Below are positions 1 to 8,907 of a DNA stretch of 64,000 nucleotides, piece after piece (the stretch's first letter is position 1; each line of letters opens with the position of its first letter). The position numbers were made by a program, and so were the translations under genes. The stretch is taken from positions 620,001 to 684,000 of the forward strand of contig NZ_JBEWSZ010000002.1 of the NCBI RefSeq assembly GCF_040537815.1, in the 5' to 3' direction. Under the pieces are notes generated by a model. It was not told the origin of the DNA. It ran no database searches and worked only from the letters and a program-made list of their open reading frames with translations. Origin of the DNA: Mesorhizobium shangrilense. Its GTDB lineage: Bacteria; Pseudomonadota; Alphaproteobacteria; Rhizobiales; Rhizobiaceae.

Positions 1-387
1 GAGCTGCTTGAAATGATCGAGGTCGATCAGGAGCAGGGTCGCTTCGCGCCTGTCGCGCATGGTGCCAAGGCTGTCGCGCAGGGCCTCCAGGAAATAGCGG
101 CGGGTCATCGCCCCGGTCATGGCATCCTTGGTCAGGAAGTCATGCTTTTCCGCCTCTGCTGCCGCCGCCGATTGCAGGCGATGGACGACGCTGCTGCGCA
201 TGTACATCAGCGCCAGCAGGGCGAGCGCGGTGGCGACGATGGATACGCCAAAGGCGGTGCCGGAAGGCAGGTTCTGCGAGACGTCGAAGGCGCCAAGCGC
301 GGCCGCGCTGATGCTCAGCACCAGAAGGAACTGGATGCCGCGATAGACCCTGCCGCTTTGGTCCCTGATCGTAGCCAGTATGCTCAT
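1..387 (-). CDS. GGDEF domain protein (putative diguanylate cyclase), N-terminal part
   Basis: Only the first 129 codons lie in the window and the gene continues past base 1. Residues about 17-35 and 42-62 are hydrophobic and probably form two membrane helices. The segment DAMTGAMTRRYFLEAL and the terminal LLIDLDHFKQL match the start of a GGDEF domain, which makes cyclic di-GMP from GTP in the cytoplasm. The GGDEF signature itself is outside the window, so activity cannot be judged. The start is the ATG at 387-385, preceded by a G-rich Shine-Dalgarno; the ATG five bases upstream runs into a stop at once. The EAL pair at 4.1-5.9 kb could act on the same second messenger. Confidence 0.85.
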   Translation of the reverse strand, partial: MSILATIRDQSGRVYRGIQFLLVLSISAAALGAFDVSQNLPSGTAFGVSIVATALALLALMYMRSSVVHRLQSAAAAEAEKHDFLTKDAMTGAMTRRYFLEALRDSLGTMRDRREATLLLIDLDHFKQL

Positions 388-646
388 CTCATCGCCCCCT
401 GAAATGTAGGGCTACGGCTAGGCCCCAGCTGTTAAAAAGCCATTGAGGCTGCCGCGTTCGGCCGGCAATTCGGCCACTGCCGCCGGCGATCAAGCGTTCA
501 TGGTTAAGAAGCTTGGTGCAGATGCCTGCCGGGCGGTGGCTGTTGCGCGGCGTGTGATATGGGAGGAAAGTGCCGCCCACAATGAATGGCTCGGGCGCGC
601 GGCGGCGTGATGCCCCTGTTCGCCAGCAAATCGAGGATCACCGACG

Positions 647-1042
647 ATGAAGATCATTGCCTGCGGCAGCGTGCCGACCATCATCGCGCCGGAAAAATAC
701 TTCACTGGCCGGGTGCTGCAGACGCCAGTCATCGAAAAGGAAGCGCCGGCGCGGCTCAGGGCCACGATGGTCAGTTTCGAGCCCGGCGCGCGCACCCACT
801 GGCACACGCATCCATTTGGCCAGACGCTGTATGTCACCGCCGGCGCCGGCCGCGCGCAGACATGGGGCGGTCCTATCCAGGAGATCAAGGCCGGTGATGT
901 CATTTCGTTCGCGCCAGGCGAGAAGCACTGGCACGGCGCCGGGCCGACATCGGCGATGACGCATATGGCCATGCAGGAAGCGCTCGATGGCGTCCATGTC
1001 GACTGGCTGGAGAAGGTCACCGACGAGCAGTATTCCGGTTGA
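647..1042 (+). CDS. Cupin protein, hydroxynitrile lyase-like
   Basis: A 131-residue single-domain cupin. The motif [13 protein letters not shown] supplies His53, His55 and Gln59, and KHWHG supplies His94. This is the 3-His/1-Gln metal site that I recall for the manganese-dependent cupin (R)-hydroxynitrile lyases; related cupins are annotated as mandelonitrile lyase-like or carboxymuconolactone-decarboxylase-associated. The numbering agrees with that family without gaps. The real substrate in this organism is unknown. The gene stands alone, 66 bases before an MFS exporter on the same strand. Bases 388-646 upstream hold no gene that I can support. Confidence 0.8.
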   Translation: MKIIACGSVPTIIAPEKYFTGRVLQTPVIEKEAPARLRATMVSFEPGARTHWHTHPFGQTLYVTAGAGRAQTWGGPIQEIKAGDVISFAPGEKHWHGAGPTSAMTHMAMQEALDGVHVDWLEKVTDEQYSG

Positions 1043-1108
1043 GCCTGGCCGCGACGAGCGACACGACCTGCTCCAGCATTTTTAGATGAACGATATTTCG
1101 GAGCCGCC

Positions 1109-2626
1109 ATGTCGGGTCGTCGTATCTATCTGATCGCCGCCGTCTATCTCGGCACATTCGTGGCGCTGCTCGACGTCAGCATCGTCAATGTCGCGCTGCC
1201 GACGATCCAACGGGCGCTGAACACCGATTTCGGCGGCCTGCAATGGGTCGTCGATTCCTACACGCTGTGCCTGTCGGCCTTCATGCTGTCGGCGGGGCTG
1301 ATCGGCGACCGCTACGGGCGCAAGCGCTCCTGGCTGGCGGGCGTCGGCATCTTCGTGGTCGGTTCCGCCATCTGCGCGTTCGCGCCCACCCTGACGGTGC
1401 TGCTGACGGGGCGGGTGGTGCAGGGCGTCGCGGGGGCACTGCTCATTCCCGGCGCGCTATCGATCCTGACACAGGCATTTCCCGACGCCCGCGAGCGCGC
1501 CGGCGTCATTGGCGGCTGGTCGTCCTTCGCCGCCGTCTCACTGCTGGTCGGCCCGATCCTCGGTGGCGTCCTGGTCGAAACCGCCGGCTGGCAGAGCATT
1601 TTCCTCATCAACCTGCCGGTCGGCCTGTTCACGATCGTGCTGGGTGCCCTCTCGATCAAGGAGACGGCGCATCCCGAGCATGCCCATCTCGATCTCGCCG
1701 GCCTGGCGCTCAGCATCGTGTGGCTGGGCGCGCTGACCTTCGGCCTGATATCGGCCGGCGAGAACGGCTGGGGCGACCGGCAGACGGTCATTGCGCTTGC
1801 TGTCGCCGTTGTCGGGCTGGCGCTCTTCCTCGCCTTCGAGGCGCGCACGCCGCGCCCCATGCTGCCGCTCGGCCTGTTCCGCGACATTCGTTTCGCTGTC
1901 GCCAATGTAGCGTCCTTCGCGCTCGGCCTGACCTCCTACACCAGCGTCTTCCTCTACTCGATGTTCCTGCAGCAGGTGCAGGGCTGGTCGCCGACGCAGA
2001 CTGGCCTGCGCATGGCGCCTGTCTTCCTTGTCCAGATGCTCGTCTCGCCGGCGATCGGCAGGCTCAGTCATCGCTACGGGCATTCCGCGCTGATGACATC
2101 GGGCTATTTCCTGATCGGCGTTTCCATGCTCGGCATGTGCTGGGCAGGACCCGCGACGCCCTATGCGATGATCGGCCTGCTCTTCGCCGTCGGTGGCCTT
2201 GGCAACGCGCTGGCGATTCCGACCAGCAATGCGGCCGCCATGTCCTATGCGCCGCGTGAACGCTCGGGGATGGTGTCGGCGGTCATCAACGCCACCCGCC
2301 AGACCGGCCTTGCCATCGGTATCGCGCTGCTTGGCGCCCTGATGAGCATGCGGGCGACAAGCCTGCTGACGACAAACCTCGAAACCGCTGGTGTCGCCAA
2401 CGCCGAAGTGGTGGCCCGCGCCGCCGTTTCGCGGCACGACTTCGTAACCGATGCGGCAATGGGCGAGAGCGGTCTGCGCGACCTGTTTGAGGCCGCCTAT
2501 GCCGGAGGCTTCCATGCGGCAATGCTGACGGCGGCGATTGTTTCGCTACTCACTGCCGCGCTCTTGTTTGCCGTGCTGGCGCCGGCAGAGGCCCGTTCGG
2601 CCAGGGCGGTCAAGCAGGAAGGGTGA
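1109..2626 (+). CDS. MFS transporter, DHA2 (EmrB/QacA) family
   Basis: A 505-residue inner-membrane protein with about 14 hydrophobic segments, the size and topology of DHA2 proton-driven drug exporters. The N-terminal motif LDVSIVNVALPTIQ is the classic family signature, and GDRYGRKRSW is the MFS loop 2-3 motif. GALLIPGALSILTQAFP and WGWRSIF-like WQSIFLINLPVG also match the 14-TM group. It has no partner membrane-fusion protein beside it, unlike the EmrB-like gene at 23.1 kb. The substrate is unknown. The start ATG at 1109 has GGAG a few bases upstream. The gene ends just before a bidirectional terminator shared with the convergent aminotransferase gene. Confidence 0.9.
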   Translation: MSGRRIYLIAAVYLGTFVALLDVSIVNVALPTIQRALNTDFGGLQWVVDSYTLCLSAFMLSAGLIGDRYGRKRSWLAGVGIFVVGSAICAFAPTLTVLLTGRVVQGVAGALLIPGALSILTQAFPDARERAGVIGGWSSFAAVSLLVGPILGGVLVETAGWQSIFLINLPVGLFTIVLGALSIKETAHPEHAHLDLAGLALSIVWLGALTFGLISAGENGWGDRQTVIALAVAVVGLALFLAFEARTPRPMLPLGLFRDIRFAVANVASFALGLTSYTSVFLYSMFLQQVQGWSPTQTGLRMAPVFLVQMLVSPAIGRLSHRYGHSALMTSGYFLIGVSMLGMCWAGPATPYAMIGLLFAVGGLGNALAIPTSNAAAMSYAPRERSGMVSAVINATRQTGLAIGIALLGALMSMRATSLLTTNLETAGVANAEVVARAAVSRHDFVTDAAMGESGLRDLFEAAYAGGFHAAMLTAAIVSLLTAALLFAVLAPAEARSARAVKQEG

Positions 2627-2644
2627 GGCGCGGCCCTGTTGCCC

Positions 2645-2673
2645 ATAAAAAACCCGGCGGTGAGCCGGGTTTT
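2645..2673. terminator. Bidirectional intrinsic terminator
   Basis: The stem CCCGGC/GCCGGG (2653-2658 with 2664-2669) is flanked by A6 on the left and T4 on the right. It can therefore stop transcription from both the MFS gene (+) and the aminotransferase gene (-), which converge here. Confidence 0.85.
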
Positions 2674-2696
2674 CAGTTCGACGATGGCGTCTTTGA

Positions 2697-3905
<1,209 letters not shown>

Positions 3906-4145
3906 TTATCTCCAAAGAGGTCCTCGCGGCCAAGGACGGCCGCGGCGCCTCTCATGTCGCATGATCTTGCCGAGTGCAAGCATTGTCGGCTGAGCCAGCG
4001 CTCAATGAGCCGTGATTGTGGACCCGTGATTGGGGATCTGTGGCCGGGACTTGTGATCGGCAACAATAAATTCATTAACGGCCGGTAGACCCTTGCATGG
4101 CAGGATCACAATCCAATTCCGCCAGTCTTGCGGAGCGAGGAACCC

Positions 4146-5036
4146 TTGTCGCGCAGCATCGGGCTTGCCCACATCATTCGCCAGAAGGACGGCACCTCGA
4201 CCGGTGTCTGGGGCATCTACACGCTGCAAAGCGCCTTCCAGCCGATCTTCGCCTTCAAGGAAGGCAAGCTTTCCGTTGTGGCGTTCGAAGGGCTGATCCG
4301 GCCGTTCCGGGACGGCGAGCCGCAGTCGCCGATGAGTTTTTTCAGCACTTGTCCGGCCGCCGATCGCTTGCATATCGAGGCACTGACCCGGACCTTGCAC
4401 CTTTTGAATGCTGGTGCCTGCCTGCCGCAGGAAGCATCGATCTTCATCAATTTCGATCCGTCGGTGTTCACCGAACGCACGATCGCCGATAACGCGCTGC
4501 GAGAGATGCGGCTGGTGCTGCACGAGGCCGGTATCGATCCGCGCCGGGTCGTCTGCGAGGTGACCGAGCAGAGATCAGCGTCGCAGGAAACGCTGTTCAG
4601 TTTCGTCGCGGCGCTCCGGGGCAACGGCTTTCGCATCGCGGTCGACGATTACGGCGCCGATGATTCCGACATCAACCGCATCAAGGAACTGAAGCCCGAC
4701 ATCGTCAAGTTTGACGCCTTGTGGATCACGCAGCTGATGGAATCCGGCGCTGGTTTCGCGCTGCTGACGGCCATGGTGAAAAGCTTCGAGGACCAGGGCA
4801 TCCGCACCGTCTTCGAAGGCATCGAGGAAAGCTGGCAACTCGAACTGGCCGAGAAATCGGGCGCCTCGATGGTGCAGGGCTTCGTGCTGGCGCGACCCGA
4901 ACTGGCTCCGACCAGTTTCCACGCCTTCGACAAGGACAAGCAGCCGCCTCCGGTAACGCCCGACGCCGGCAAAACGCCTGTGACCGCGCCTTCGCCGCGA
5001 CCGGCGAAGGCCTTCGGGCGCAGGGTGACGCCATGA
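4146..5036 (+). CDS. EAL domain protein 1 (putative cyclic di-GMP phosphodiesterase)
   Basis: About 296 residues forming a single EAL domain with a short Pro/Lys-rich tail. EAL is replaced by EGL in VAFEGLIRP, but the acidic residue stays. Other catalytic-site positions are recognisable: N in FINFD, E in EVTEQ, DD in DDYGADDSD, K in DIVKFD, E in FEGIE and Q in MVQGF. Loop 6 differs from the usual DDFGTG, so activity is uncertain. There is no visible membrane or sensor domain. The start is probably the TTG at 4146, which follows GAGGAA; a TTG at 4128 is also possible. The stop overlaps the ATG of the next EAL gene by four bases, so the two are likely co-translated. Confidence 0.82.
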   Translation: MSRSIGLAHIIRQKDGTSTGVWGIYTLQSAFQPIFAFKEGKLSVVAFEGLIRPFRDGEPQSPMSFFSTCPAADRLHIEALTRTLHLLNAGACLPQEASIFINFDPSVFTERTIADNALREMRLVLHEAGIDPRRVVCEVTEQRSASQETLFSFVAALRGNGFRIAVDDYGADDSDINRIKELKPDIVKFDALWITQLMESGAGFALLTAMVKSFEDQGIRTVFEGIEESWQLELAEKSGASMVQGFVLARPELAPTSFHAFDKDKQPPPVTPDAGKTPVTAPSPRPAKAFGRRVTP

Positions 5037-5893
5037 ATACGCGGCCAGACAGGCGACGGGATGTCGGCGATGCGATCTTTGCCGACGAGGTCGGCATCGA
5101 ATACGGCATCTACGGCGAATTCCGGTTGCGCAGTGCCTACCAGCCGATCTTCGCCCCGCGCGGCAGGTTTTTGGAACCTGTCGCGGTCGAGGGCCTGATC
5201 GAGCCCTATCTCGACGGCCAGCCAGGTGCGCCACAGGCTTTCTTCGACGGCATTCCGGCCGCCGACCGGCTATATGTCGAAGCCATGTGCCGGGTGCTGC
5301 ATCTCAGGAATTTCCGCAACATCGGCGTCGATGGGCTCGACCTGTTCTTCAACTACAACCCGCTGATCAACGACCATCCCGGGCGGGCGCTGGCCGAGAT
5401 TCGACTGATGACCCGGCATCTCGCTGATTTCGACCTGCATCCAGGCATGCTGGTGTGCGAGATCACCGAACAGGCCGCCGATGACGCGTTGCTGTTGAGG
5501 CTGGTGCGCGAGATGCGGCGCGACGGCATCCGCATCGCCATCGACGATTTCGGCACCGGCCATTCGACGGAGGAGCGGGTAGGGCTTCTCAAGCCCGACA
5601 TCGTCAAGATCGATGGTGCGTGGTTTTCGCAACTCTGCCGTCACGCCGCCGCCGAAAAATTCTTCCGGCCGCTGGTTTCGACGCTGCATGAGCGTGGCGC
5701 CAAGGTTCTGGTCGAGGGGATCGAGCAGGCCGTGCATCTGCGCGTCGCGCTGGAAGGCGGCGTTGACCTGCTGCAAGGGTTCCATCTTGCCCGGCCGAAG
5801 CTGGCCGGCACGATCTTCAACGAGAATCCCCTGGCCATCGATGCGCTGCTCGAACCCGAGAGCAAGGTGGTTCAGTTGCATCAGCGCCGCTGA
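5033..5893 (+). CDS. EAL domain protein 2 (putative cyclic di-GMP phosphodiesterase)
   Basis: A 286-residue paralogue of the upstream gene, starting in an ATGA overlap with it. It aligns with protein 1 from the first residues (YGIYGEFRLRSAYQPIF against WGIYTLQSAFQPIF). It carries EGL in VAVEGLIEP, N in LFFNYNP, E in CEITEQ, the consensus loop DDFGTG, K in DIVKID, and VEGIE. It therefore looks more canonical than protein 1 in the DDFGTG loop, which positions metal and controls dimer activation. The pair may work as a heterodimer, with one member regulatory. A longer frame upstream of 5033 is only read-through of the first gene's region. Confidence 0.85.
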   Translation: MNTRPDRRRDVGDAIFADEVGIEYGIYGEFRLRSAYQPIFAPRGRFLEPVAVEGLIEPYLDGQPGAPQAFFDGIPAADRLYVEAMCRVLHLRNFRNIGVDGLDLFFNYNPLINDHPGRALAEIRLMTRHLADFDLHPGMLVCEITEQAADDALLLRLVREMRRDGIRIAIDDFGTGHSTEERVGLLKPDIVKIDGAWFSQLCRHAAAEKFFRPLVSTLHERGAKVLVEGIEQAVHLRVALEGGVDLLQGFHLARPKLAGTIFNENPLAIDALLEPESKVVQLHQRR

Positions 5894-5973
5894 TCGACCC
5901 GCCAAAACAAATCACTGGATGAGGCCGCAGGCCCTGCGATAATCGCGCCGTGCGTGATGCCCGGGGAGCGGAA

Positions 5974-6582
5974 ATGATACTCTACAGCATGATCGACAGC
6001 GGCAATTGCTACAAGCCGCGCCTGCTGATGGCCAAGCTTGGGCTGAGCTTCATCACTGTCGAGGTCAGCTCGCACACCGGCGAGACGCGCAAAGCCGACT
6101 TTGTTGCCAAGAACCCGAACGCCATGGTGCCGCTGCTCGAACTCGACGACGGCCGGCGGCTGGCCGAATCCAACGCCATCCTGCTCTATCTCGCCGAAGG
6201 CACGCGCTTCCTGCCGGCGGACAGATACGAGCGCGGGCTGGCCTATCAATGGCTGTTCTTCGAGCAATACAGCCACGAGCCCTACATTGCCGTGCGCAAG
6301 GCCCTGCTGACCTTTCCCGAGCGGGCAGGGGATGCGACGCCGGAGCGGCTGGCAGTGACGCTGGAGCGCGGCAACAAGGCGCTCGGCGTGATGAACAAAT
6401 ACCTGGAAAACAACGGCTTTTTTGTCGGCGATTCCTTCAGCGTCGCCGACGTCGCGCTCTATGCCTATACGCACACGGCAGAGCAGGGCGGCTTCCAACT
6501 CGACGCCTACCCGGCGGTGGTGGCGTGGCTGAAGCGGGTGGAGGCGGATCAGGGGCATATGCCAATGGAGTGGGTGGGGTAG
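5974..6582 (+). CDS. Glutathione S-transferase family protein
   Basis: A 202-residue two-domain GST. The N-terminal thioredoxin-like half has the start MILYSMIDSGNCYKPRLL, the cis-proline segment NAMVPLLEL and the glutathione-binding ESNAILLYLAEGT. The C-terminal helical half contains the N-capping motif FSVADVALYAY. It would conjugate glutathione to electrophiles or reduce peroxides in the cytoplasm; the substrate cannot be told. The ATG at 5974 follows GGGGAGCGGA, which decides against the GTG at 5950. It stands alone and is followed by a palindromic repeat. Confidence 0.9.
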   Translation: MILYSMIDSGNCYKPRLLMAKLGLSFITVEVSSHTGETRKADFVAKNPNAMVPLLELDDGRRLAESNAILLYLAEGTRFLPADRYERGLAYQWLFFEQYSHEPYIAVRKALLTFPERAGDATPERLAVTLERGNKALGVMNKYLENNGFFVGDSFSVADVALYAYTHTAEQGGFQLDAYPAVVAWLKRVEADQGHMPMEWVG

Positions 6583-6588
6583 GCAAGG

Positions 6589-6809
6589 TCGACAATTGGC
6601 GAAACCGGCGACGAGAGCGTCCTTCTCCCCGTTCTACGGGGAGAAGATGGCGGCAGCCAGATGAGGGGCGGCGCCAGCCTTCATTGTGCTTGGCTCTGCG
6701 ATCGTTCCTCTTGAAGCGTCGGCGCTGCCCCTCATCGCCCTGTCGGGCACTTCTCCCCGTATAGTGACGGGGAGAAGGACGCAGCTTCGCCGCCTTCGCC
6801 AATTGTCGA
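6589..6809. repeat. RIME-like palindromic intergenic element, copy A
   Basis: The outer ends, about 41 bases each, are imperfect inverted repeats: both read TCGACAATTGGCGAA on their own strand and lead into GCGTCCTTCTCCCC. Each end carries a small hairpin, CTCCCCGT...ACGGGGAG. The inner arms contain GATGAGGG and CCCTCAT as an inverted pair. No reading frame inside is convincing. Related cores occur at 13.0, 13.8, 14.4, 15.1, 29.4 and 41.2 kb, so this is a dispersed family resembling rhizobial RIME elements. Confidence 0.75.
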
Positions 6810-6825
6810 TGATTGGGGACGCGAT

Positions 6826-7027
6826 TCACAGAGGCCGGGTTCGGCCCGCGCGAACTTCAGCCAGAGCCTGCTTGGCAAACTTATCAAGTCTGCCGGCCTT
6901 GGCCGTCGGCCTCGATCTGCATATCCCACAAATCTGCCTGAAACGCCTCGAACCATTTGGCAAAGGCCTTTAGTTCTTTGGGGCACAGGGCTGCGATCGA
7001 TCTTTCGATCTGTTCGAGCTTGGTCAT
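6826..7027 (-). pseudogene. Frameshifted small antitoxin-like protein
   Basis: From the ATG at 7027 the frame reads MTKLEQIERSIAALCPKELK and then AFAKWFEAFQADLWDMQIEAD before it stops after GQGRQT. Shifting the frame by one base at about 6905 restores AKAGRLDKFAKQALAEVRAG, then RTRPL and a stop at 6826. The joined 66-residue product matches the small family with KWF...WD.QIE.D...GKLD.L..EAL...RAG that usually lies upstream of a RelE/ParE-type toxin. The total length is 3n+1, which fits a single inserted G. No toxin gene follows. It could be a decayed antitoxin or a sequencing error. Confidence 0.65.
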
Positions 7028-7080
7028 GAATTGAAAATATCATGAGAGGGGTCGTAAAGCGAAACGCCTCAACCCCGGAC

Positions 7081-7109
7081 AAACAAAAAGGCGGGATAAA
7101 TCCCGCCTT
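7081..7109 (-). terminator. Intrinsic terminator of cspA
   Basis: The stem AAGGCGGGA/TCCCGCCTT (7088-7096 with 7101-7109) has a four-base loop. Read on the minus strand it is followed by TTTTTGTTT. It lies about 165 bases downstream of the cspA stop, on the same strand. Confidence 0.75.
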
Positions 7110-7274
7110 CCCATTCTTGGTAGCCTGATTGGAGCGTCCGGTCCGGGCTGGCAGCTATCTGCTGATCCAGCTTGTCGGGTCTTTCCGCTCCGGCGCGCTT
7201 CTCGCGCGACTGTCAGTACATCCGTGACTTGCCGTGCGCCCCGGACCTTCGCCCGGCGCGCGCCATTCGCAAAA

Positions 7275-7487
7275 TCAGGCTGCCTTGCTCAGAGAACCAG
7301 CGGACGACTTGCCAGTGCGGCGGTCCTGCTCGATCTCGAAGTTGATCTTCTGGCCTTCGACCAGGGTCGACAGACCAGCGCGCTCAACAGCGGAGATGTG
7401 GACGAAAACGTCCGCGCCGCCATTGTCAGGCTGGATGAAGCCGAAGCCCTTGGTGGAGTTAAACCACTTGACCGTTCCAGTTGCCAT
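7275..7487 (-). CDS. cspA: Cold shock protein, CspA family
   Basis: A 70-residue single OB-fold protein that binds single-stranded RNA and DNA and melts mRNA structure. RNP1 is seen as KGFGFI and RNP2 as VFVHIS, with the usual start [10 protein letters not shown]. Length and motifs are standard for the family. The gene is monocistronic. A good promoter lies about 130 bases upstream, giving a long untranslated leader as is common for csp mRNAs that are controlled after transcription. A terminator follows at 7081-7109. The remaining gap of 7110-7274 shows no gene. Confidence 0.95.
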   Translation of the reverse strand: MATGTVKWFNSTKGFGFIQPDNGGADVFVHISAVERAGLSTLVEGQKINFEIEQDRRTGKSSAGSLSKAA

Positions 7488-7622
7488 AAAAATAGTCCTT
7501 GCATTTGCTTTGGTTTGACCAGACCGAAGTCCAGCCGGTGTGCATCGAGATTTTGGAGATAGACGTCAGCAAACGCGAAGATCGCGAGGCCCGGATCGAT
7601 CGGCCGAAATATCAATGGGGCT

Positions 7623-7651
7623 GATATAGTCTGCTTTTGCACGGAAAACAA
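7623..7651 (-). promoter_or_regulatory. Predicted promoter of cspA
   Basis: On the minus strand TTGTTT (7651-7646) and TATATC (7628-7623) are separated by 17 bases. The predicted transcript would start near 7616 and carry a leader of about 130 nucleotides before the cspA ATG. This is from sequence match only. Confidence 0.45.
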
Positions 7652-7765
7652 GATGGCGCGAAAAAAGGCACGGTGGCGGCGCTGCCCAATGGCCGCCCCA
7701 ATCGCATGAAACCGTTGCGGCAGGCCCCCCGCTTTCGCGGGCAGGGACTGGTTGTGGAGAGGGTT

Positions 7766-8092
7766 ATGAAGGCTGTTCCGTTTGCCATCTGCCTGACACT
7801 GGTGGCCGCCCAGGCGCAGGCGATCTCGCGCTACGATCCCACCCATATGAGTTGCAACAAGATACAGTCGACGATCGCCCGCGAAGGCGCGGTCATCCTG
7901 CGCTACCAGTCGTCGCGCGTGCCGGGCCTGCCGCTCTACGACCGTTATGTGCAGAGCGAGCGGTTCTGCAACATGGGCGAGGTCCGCACGCGCGCTTCGG
8001 TGCCCAGCGCCGATACGAGCTTCTGCCCCGTCTACATCTGCAAGCGGCCCGATGTGGACCGGCGTTTCCACCGGCGCTTCTTCCACAATTAA
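7766..8092 (+). CDS. Small exported cysteine-containing hypothetical protein
   Basis: A 108-residue protein that I cannot assign to a characterised family. It begins with a clear Sec signal peptide ending AQAQA, so the mature part of about 89 residues is probably periplasmic. The mature part holds four cysteines (SCNK, FCNM, FCPVYICK) that could form two disulfides, and it ends in an Arg/His-rich tail (DRRFHRRFFHN). The ATG at 7766 is chosen because GGAGAGGG sits just upstream and it puts the signal peptide at the N-terminus. The stop codon lies inside the stem of a convergent terminator. Confidence 0.75.
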   Translation: MKAVPFAICLTLVAAQAQAISRYDPTHMSCNKIQSTIAREGAVILRYQSSRVPGLPLYDRYVQSERFCNMGEVRTRASVPSADTSFCPVYICKRPDVDRRFHRRFFHN

Positions 8093-8144
8093 GGTGTGCT
8101 GATATTCAGGTGATGCTGGCCTGACCTGAATCTCAACACACCTT
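8091..8144. terminator. Long hairpin between convergent genes
   Basis: AAGGTGTG (8091-8098) pairs with CACACCTT (8137-8144), and inside it ATTCAGGT pairs with ACCTGAAT. This gives an almost continuous stem that overlaps the stop codon of the upstream gene. T-runs are short, so termination efficiency is uncertain. It separates the exported protein gene (+) from ogt (-). Confidence 0.6.
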
Positions 8145-8156
8145 TGAGGCGATGCC

Positions 8157-8726
8157 CTAAAACCCGAACGACACCTGCGCCGGCGGCGGTGGGCCGACGC
8201 GCACGCCTTCCATGGCCAGCATCTTTTCCTTGGTGACCGAGCCGCCGGGCGCCGAAAAACCGCCGATCTTGCCGCCCGCGGCGAGGATGCGGTGGCAGGG
8301 GATGACCAGCGGCACAGGATTGGCGCCAAGGGCAGCGCCGGTTTCGCGGGCCAGACCGGTATGGCCGGCGCGCTTGGCCAGTTCGCCATATGTGGTGGTC
8401 TCGCCGAAGCTGAGCTTTCGTGCCTCATCGTAGATGGCGAGGCGGAAATCATCGATGCCGGCCAGATCGACCGGCACGCCGGTGAAGTCGACATCCTTTC
8501 CGGCGGCATAGGCCTTGATCGAGGCGATCAGCTCGACGACCCATTTCGGCTGCTCGGTCGAGGTCGAAACACCACCGTGGCGAAGCAGCCGGCGTTCCAC
8601 CGCCTCACGGCTGCGCTCGGGCAGGCAGAGCCGGATCAGGCCCGTTTCGCTCCATGCGATGCCCATGAAACCGATCACTGTTTCTAACACTGCGTGGCCG
8701 GCTGTGATCGCGGACGTGTTTTCCAT
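8157..8726 (-). CDS. ogt: Methylated-DNA--protein-cysteine methyltransferase
   Basis: A 189-residue suicide repair protein that moves the methyl group from O6-methylguanine to its own cysteine. The active-site motif IPCHRI places the acceptor at Cys144. The DNA-binding domain shows the typical FGETTTYGELAKRAG and ALGANPVPLVIPCHR, with the glycine-rich GGKIGGFSAPGG behind it. The ATG at 8726 gives the family's usual length; an extension upstream would add an unrelated segment. It lies divergent from the lytic transglycosylase lipoprotein gene. Confidence 0.93.
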   Translation of the reverse strand: MENTSAITAGHAVLETVIGFMGIAWSETGLIRLCLPERSREAVERRLLRHGGVSTSTEQPKWVVELIASIKAYAAGKDVDFTGVPVDLAGIDDFRLAIYDEARKLSFGETTTYGELAKRAGHTGLARETGAALGANPVPLVIPCHRILAAGGKIGGFSAPGGSVTKEKMLAMEGVRVGPPPPAQVSFGF

Positions 8727-8907
8727 GACGTGCTCCTTTCCGCAAAACGGCGAAAAACGGCTGTTGGTACGAGTACAGATAGGGAACAATATCGCACTTT
8801 GCCCTGAGCCCCGCCACCCGAAAACCATCAAGTGGCCCCGATTGCCCGGCGAGAATCGCTGGTGTAAGGGGTTTCTTAACATCCGACGAACCGGACCCGA
8901 ACGCGGC

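Noticed and set aside
8515..8907. Upstream extension of the lytic transglycosylase frame
   Set aside because: It overlaps ogt on the other strand and would put 131 unrelated residues before the lipoprotein signal.
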